Origin: Polynucleobacter sp. 86C-FISCH
GTDB lineage: Bacteria; Pseudomonadota; Gammaproteobacteria; Burkholderiales; Burkholderiaceae
Assembly: GCF_018882415.1 (NCBI RefSeq)
Contig: NZ_JACVOL010000001.1
Coordinates: 644,253-708,252 of the forward strand
Direction: 5' to 3'
Length of the DNA stretch: 64,000 nucleotides
The stretch's first letter is position 1. The number at the start of each line of letters is the position of its first letter. This document shows positions 60,466-64,000 of the stretch, piece by piece. Under the pieces are notes generated by a model. It had not been told where the DNA came from, ran no database searches, and worked only from the letters and a program-made list of their open reading frames with translations. The position numbers were made by a program, and so were the translations under genes.

Positions 60466-60497
60466 AAAAACCCGACCATTTCTGATCGGGTTTTTTA
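60465..60497. terminator. Bidirectional terminator between the MOSC gene and the MHS transporter gene
   Basis: AAAAAACCCGA (60465-60475) pairs with TCGGGTTTTTT (60486-60496), with a 10-nt loop. It starts at the MOSC stop and is about 22 bp from the stop of the convergent transporter. Confidence 0.9.
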
Positions 60498-60518
60498 TTT
60501 GTTACAGACTAAAGAAGC

Positions 60519-62189
60519 TTAGTCACGTGCGTAGATATCTACGTCTTTGGTTTCTTTAACAAACAGTGTACCGATTACCAATGTCATCGCAGCGATGATG
60601 ATTGGGTACCAGAGACCGTAGTAAATGTTACCGTTTTGCGCAACCAAGGCGAAGGAGATCGTTGGCAACAAGCCACCGAACCAACCGTTACCGATATGGT
60701 ATGGCAATGACATAGAGGTGTAACGAATGCGAGTTGGGAACATCTCAACAAGCATCGCAGCGATTGGGCCATAAACCATGGTTACCAAGATCACCAAGAA
60801 CACCAACAAAGCCAATACAGCTACGTAGTTAATTTGTGAGGAATCAGCTTTAGCTGGGTAGCCAGCAGCATTCAACGCATCACGAATTTGCTTCTTGAAC
60901 TCAGCATCTTTAGCTTTCAAATCTGCTGGAGCCATACCTTTAGCTGAGTAACCAGTGATTTCTGTATCACCGATCTTCACAACAGCTGTACCACCGGCTG
61001 GGCCAGGGATAGTTGTATAGCTTGCAGAGTTAGACGCCATCACTTGTTTTGCGATATCGCAAGAACTTGTGAACTTCGCTGTACCTGTTGGGTTGAACTG
61101 GAATGTACATTCGTTCACGTCAGCAGTAATAGTTGCTGGTGAAGTTGCCATTGCCTTTTCCAACGCTGGGTTAGCAAAGTGGGTCAAAGCATTAAATACG
61201 GAAACTGGTGTATTTGGGATGTAAGTAATGATTGCCAAGAGCAAGCCGCCCATGATGATCACTTTACGGCCGATCTTGTCAGACCATGCACCAAATACTA
61301 CGAAGAACGGTGTGCCGATTACCAATGAAGCAGCAATCAACAAGTTCGCAGTCTTAGCATCTACCTTCAACACTTGTGTGAGGTAGAACAAAGCGTAGAA
61401 CTGACCTGTGTACCAAACCACCGCTTGACCTGCAACCAGACCAAACAATGCCAAGATAACAATCTTCAAGTTCTTCCATTGACCGAAAGACTCGGACAAA
61501 GGAGCTTTTGATAATTTGCCTTCTTCTTTCATCTTCTTGAAAGCTGGAGACTCATTCATGGACAAACGAATCCATACAGAGATCGCCAACAATGCGATAG
61601 AAGCGATGAAAGGAATACGCCAGCCCCAAACATCAAAGTCTGGACCAGTGAATTCACGTGTGAACAAAATCACGAGCAAGGAGAGGAACAAACCTAAAGT
61701 AGCAGTTGTTTGAATCCAAGCTGTGTATGCACCACGACGACCGTGAGGAGCATGTTCTGCAACATAAGTAGCAGCACCACCGTACTCACCGCCCAAAGCC
61801 AAACCTTGAAGCATACGCAATGCGATCAAGATAACTGGAGCAGCAACACCGATAGTTGCGTAGTTAGGCAGAATACCTACGATGAAGGTTGCGCCACCCA
61901 TTAACAGGATGGTGACCAAGAACGTATATTTACGTCCGATCAAATCGCCTAAGCGACCGAACACCAACGCGCCGAATGGACGCACGATGAAACCAGCAGC
62001 AAACGCTAACAAAGCGAAAATGAAGGCAGAGCCAGCATCTAAGCCTGAGAAGAACTGCTTGGCGATAACGGCAGCCAAAGAACCGTAAAGATAAAAGTCG
62101 TACCACTCAAAGACTGTACCTAATGAGGATGCAAAAATAACTTTGCGCTCTTCAGGGGTCATTGGGGCTGCTTTAGTTGATGTTGACAT
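60519..62189 (-). CDS. MHS-family MFS transporter with a large periplasmic loop insertion
   Basis: A 556-residue transporter of the metabolite:H+ symporter family. FEWYDFYLYGSLAA, RPFGALVFGRLGDLIGRK, ALRMLQGLALGGEYGGAATYVAEHAP and PTRIRYTSMSLPYHIGNGWFGG are the family motifs, and 12 membrane helices can be drawn. Usual members (ProP, KgtP, ShiA) have about 430-500 residues. The extra length is a soluble stretch at about 328-455, between helices 9 and 10 on the periplasmic side, with Cys361 and Cys377. The substrate is unknown; organic acids or betaine are the family's usual ones. It is divergent from ggt. Confidence 0.9.
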   Translation of the reverse strand: MSTSTKAAPMTPEERKVIFASSLGTVFEWYDFYLYGSLAAVIAKQFFSGLDAGSAFIFALLAFAAGFIVRPFGALVFGRLGDLIGRKYTFLVTILLMGGATFIVGILPNYATIGVAAPVILIALRMLQGLALGGEYGGAATYVAEHAPHGRRGAYTAWIQTTATLGLFLSLLVILFTREFTGPDFDVWGWRIPFIASIALLAISVWIRLSMNESPAFKKMKEEGKLSKAPLSESFGQWKNLKIVILALFGLVAGQAVVWYTGQFYALFYLTQVLKVDAKTANLLIAASLVIGTPFFVVFGAWSDKIGRKVIIMGGLLLAIITYIPNTPVSVFNALTHFANPALEKAMATSPATITADVNECTFQFNPTGTAKFTSSCDIAKQVMASNSASYTTIPGPAGGTAVVKIGDTEITGYSAKGMAPADLKAKDAEFKKQIRDALNAAGYPAKADSSQINYVAVLALLVFLVILVTMVYGPIAAMLVEMFPTRIRYTSMSLPYHIGNGWFGGLLPTISFALVAQNGNIYYGLWYPIIIAAMTLVIGTLFVKETKDVDIYARD

Positions 62190-62240
62190 CAGTAGCTCCT
62201 AACTATTTTTATTAAATAAAAAAACAACGGGTCGATTATG

Positions 62241-62258
62241 CTTTGAAAAAATTCAAAG
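62241..62258. repeat. Inverted repeat in the divergent region between the transporter and ggt
   Basis: CTTTGAA (62241-62247) and TTCAAAG (62252-62258) are perfect 7-bp arms around AAAA. A second small hairpin, TCGGG/CCCGA, is at 62296-62310. Both lie in the 212-bp region between the two start codons and could be operator or leader structures; AT-rich chance is possible for the first. Confidence 0.45.
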
Positions 62259-62401
62259 AAATCCACTAGTTAGGGTAATTCCCCATCAAATAGGATCGGG
62301 GTTTTCCCGAGAAATCAGGAAACTAGAGGCAATTTCACAACATGTACTAGCCTAGCGTCTAATGCAAAGGCAGAAGTTTATATATTGGAGACACAATAAC
62401 C

Positions 62402-64000
62402 ATGCAACAAAAATGGGGAATTCGAGGAATGGCGGTAGCGCCACATTCCCTTGCATCTGAATCAGCTTTAGCAGTCCTTCGGGAAGGCGGCAACGCACTA
62501 GAAGCCATGGTGGCTGCAGCCGCAACGATTGCAGTTGTCTATCCCCATATGAACTCAATAGGTGGCGACTCATTTTGGGTCGTTCACTCACCTGGCAAGG
62601 CTATGGGTGGCATCGATGCTTGCGGTGCTGCAGCTGGTTTAGCTACCAAGCAATGGTATGCGGAGCGAGGTATTACTAAAGCCATTCCTTTTAGAGGGCC
62701 CGTTGCTGCAAATACGGTTGCCGGAACTATCTCTGGCTGGGGTGCTGCTCACAAACTCTCCAAACAAGGATTGGGCGGGAAGATTCCCCTGTCTCGCTTA
62801 TTGGCTGATGCCATTCATTACGCAGAAGCAGGTGTACCCGTTACTTATAGTCAATCAAGCTTGACTGCAAAGAAGCGGGAAGAACTCAGTTCCATTCCTG
62901 GGTTTGCTAAAACTTTCTTAGTAGATGGCAAAGCACCAGCAGTTGGCAGCATCTTTAAACAAGAACGTCTAGCTAAAACCTTGCGTCAAATTGCCACTAA
63001 GGGAACGGACGATTATTACCGCGGTGATCTTGCTGAACTTCTTGCAAAAGAGTTAACCGACGTTGGCAGTCCATTGCGTCTCGATGACTTGCATCGTCAT
63101 CACGCCAAACTCATTGATCCCCTTGAACTCAAACATAGCCTGGGCAAGGTGTACAACATGATTCCACCTACTCAAGGTGTTGTGTCATTAATGATCATCG
63201 GGATCTTGGATCAGCTGAACTTAAAACGCTTTAAGGTCGACAGTGCTGAGTATGTGCATCACTGTGTTGAGGCTACTAAACAGGCGTTTAAGATTCGCGA
63301 TCAATTTGTCACTGATCCTGCGTACATGACAAAAAATGCACAGTCTTTCTTATCGCCTGCATTCTTAAAAAAACTTGCTAAGAATATTGATCCCAACAAA
63401 GCTTTACCTTGGGGCCAAGGCAAAGGACCGGCCGATACGATTTGGATGGGCGTGATTGATGGTGATGGCAATTGCGTCTCATTCATTCAAAGCATTTATC
63501 ACGAGTTTGGCGCAGGCATTGTGCTACCTAAATCTGGTGTGAACTGGCAAAACCGTGGCTGCAGTTTTTCGCTTGATCCCAATACACTGAATCACCTTGA
63601 GCCCTACAGAAAACCTTTCCATACTTTGAACCCGGCGATGGCTTTATTCAAAGATGGTCGTTCGATGGTTTATGGAACGATGGGTGGTGATGGTCAACCG
63701 CAAACTCAATGCGCAGTCTTTACTCGCACTGCCACTTACGGCTTAGACCCACAAGATGCCATTAGTCGTCCACGCTGGTTGCTTGGTCGCACTTGGGGCC
63801 AAACGAGCGATAGCTTAAAACTCGAGTCTCGCTTTAGTCCTTGGGTTGCAAAAGAACTGCATGCCCTAGGTCATGAGATAGAAATGCTCGATGCGTTTGA
63901 TGAAACCGTGGGGCATGCGGGTTGCATTATTCGTGACCCATCAGGTACTTTGCGAGGGGGATGGGATCCTCGCAGCGATGGTGCGGTTAGCGCGTTTTAG
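62402..64000 (+). CDS. ggt: Gamma-glutamyltransferase family protein
   Basis: A 532-residue Ntn-hydrolase of the GGT family, ending exactly at the window edge with TAG. The N-terminal part has ALAVLREGGNALEAMVAAAAT, the large-small subunit junction is GPADTIWMGVIDGDGNCVSFIQS, where the Thr of DTIW would become the nucleophile after self-cleavage, and the C-terminal part has FHTLNPAMALFKDGRS and GTMGGDGQPQTQ. E. coli GGT is periplasmic, but no signal peptide is seen here, so this one is probably cytosolic. It could cleave glutathione, gamma-glutamyl peptides or related amides. It is divergent from the MHS transporter. Confidence 0.9.
   Translation: MQQKWGIRGMAVAPHSLASESALAVLREGGNALEAMVAAAATIAVVYPHMNSIGGDSFWVVHSPGKAMGGIDACGAAAGLATKQWYAERGITKAIPFRGPVAANTVAGTISGWGAAHKLSKQGLGGKIPLSRLLADAIHYAEAGVPVTYSQSSLTAKKREELSSIPGFAKTFLVDGKAPAVGSIFKQERLAKTLRQIATKGTDDYYRGDLAELLAKELTDVGSPLRLDDLHRHHAKLIDPLELKHSLGKVYNMIPPTQGVVSLMIIGILDQLNLKRFKVDSAEYVHHCVEATKQAFKIRDQFVTDPAYMTKNAQSFLSPAFLKKLAKNIDPNKALPWGQGKGPADTIWMGVIDGDGNCVSFIQSIYHEFGAGIVLPKSGVNWQNRGCSFSLDPNTLNHLEPYRKPFHTLNPAMALFKDGRSMVYGTMGGDGQPQTQCAVFTRTATYGLDPQDAISRPRWLLGRTWGQTSDSLKLESRFSPWVAKELHALGHEIEMLDAFDETVGHAGCIIRDPSGTLRGGWDPRSDGAVSAF

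Overview
The window looks like a chromosome segment of a free-living freshwater betaproteobacterium of the order Burkholderiales, most likely Polynucleobacter. This is judged from gene content, gene order (nit-tldD, glcDEF-PLPBP-proC, queA-tgt-yajC-secDF, pgk-pyk-fba-purC-purE-purK), moderate GC and protein style; no database was searched. Coding density is very high, and I see no insertion sequence, prophage or CRISPR array. The first gene is cut by the left edge; the last gene (a gamma-glutamyltransferase) ends exactly at the right edge.

Layout. 1-10.6 kb: AsmA/YhdP-like C-terminus, nitrilase-family amidase, TldD, DAHP synthase, convergent cobalamin adenosyltransferase, then the tightly coupled glcD-glcE-glcF-PLPBP-proC operon. 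10.6-19.2 kb: ubiA and recG on the minus strand, then queA-tgt-yajC-secD-secF. 19.2-28.5 kb: waaA, purB, a GST, mnmA, the three-subunit transhydrogenase pntAA-pntAB-pntB, a DUF4239-like membrane protein and a secreted unknown. 28.5-30.7 kb: groES-groEL behind a strong promoter with a CIRCE operator. 30.8-36.4 kb: the least ordinary part, a three-gene operon (degenerate EAL-domain protein, BvgA-like response regulator, BvgS-like hybrid kinase) convergent with a gene for an autotransporter-like outer-membrane protein. 36.6-46.8 kb: PBP4-type dacB, TsaC/Sua5, purK-purE-purC, fba, pyk, pgk and ilvE. 46.8-54 kb: zinc-finger protein, waaF, NTF2-like protein, unknown protein, BepA-like M48 protease, moaC, alpha/beta hydrolase, an orphan type IV pilin and TerC. 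54-64 kb: sucCD, recX-recA with a LexA box, DUF2878 protein, tRNA-Met, a Tat-targeted FAH-family protein, a secreted unknown, a MOSC protein, an MHS transporter with a large loop insertion, and ggt.

How it works together. Most of the window is core metabolism (lower glycolysis, purine synthesis, TCA-cycle sucCD, glycolate oxidation, redox balancing by PntAB), envelope biogenesis (SecDF-YajC, WaaA, WaaF, BepA, DacB) and maintenance (RecA/RecX/RecG, GroESL, queuosine and 2-thiouridine tRNA modification). The accessory signalling locus at 30.86-34.76 kb resembles the Bordetella BvgA-BvgS-BvgR set: response regulator, sensor kinase with a periplasmic Venus-flytrap domain and phosphorelay, and an EAL-like protein that has lost its catalytic residues. 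A nearby surface-protein gene and a related AT-rich motif in two promoter regions make it the best candidate for an undescribed regulatory system here.
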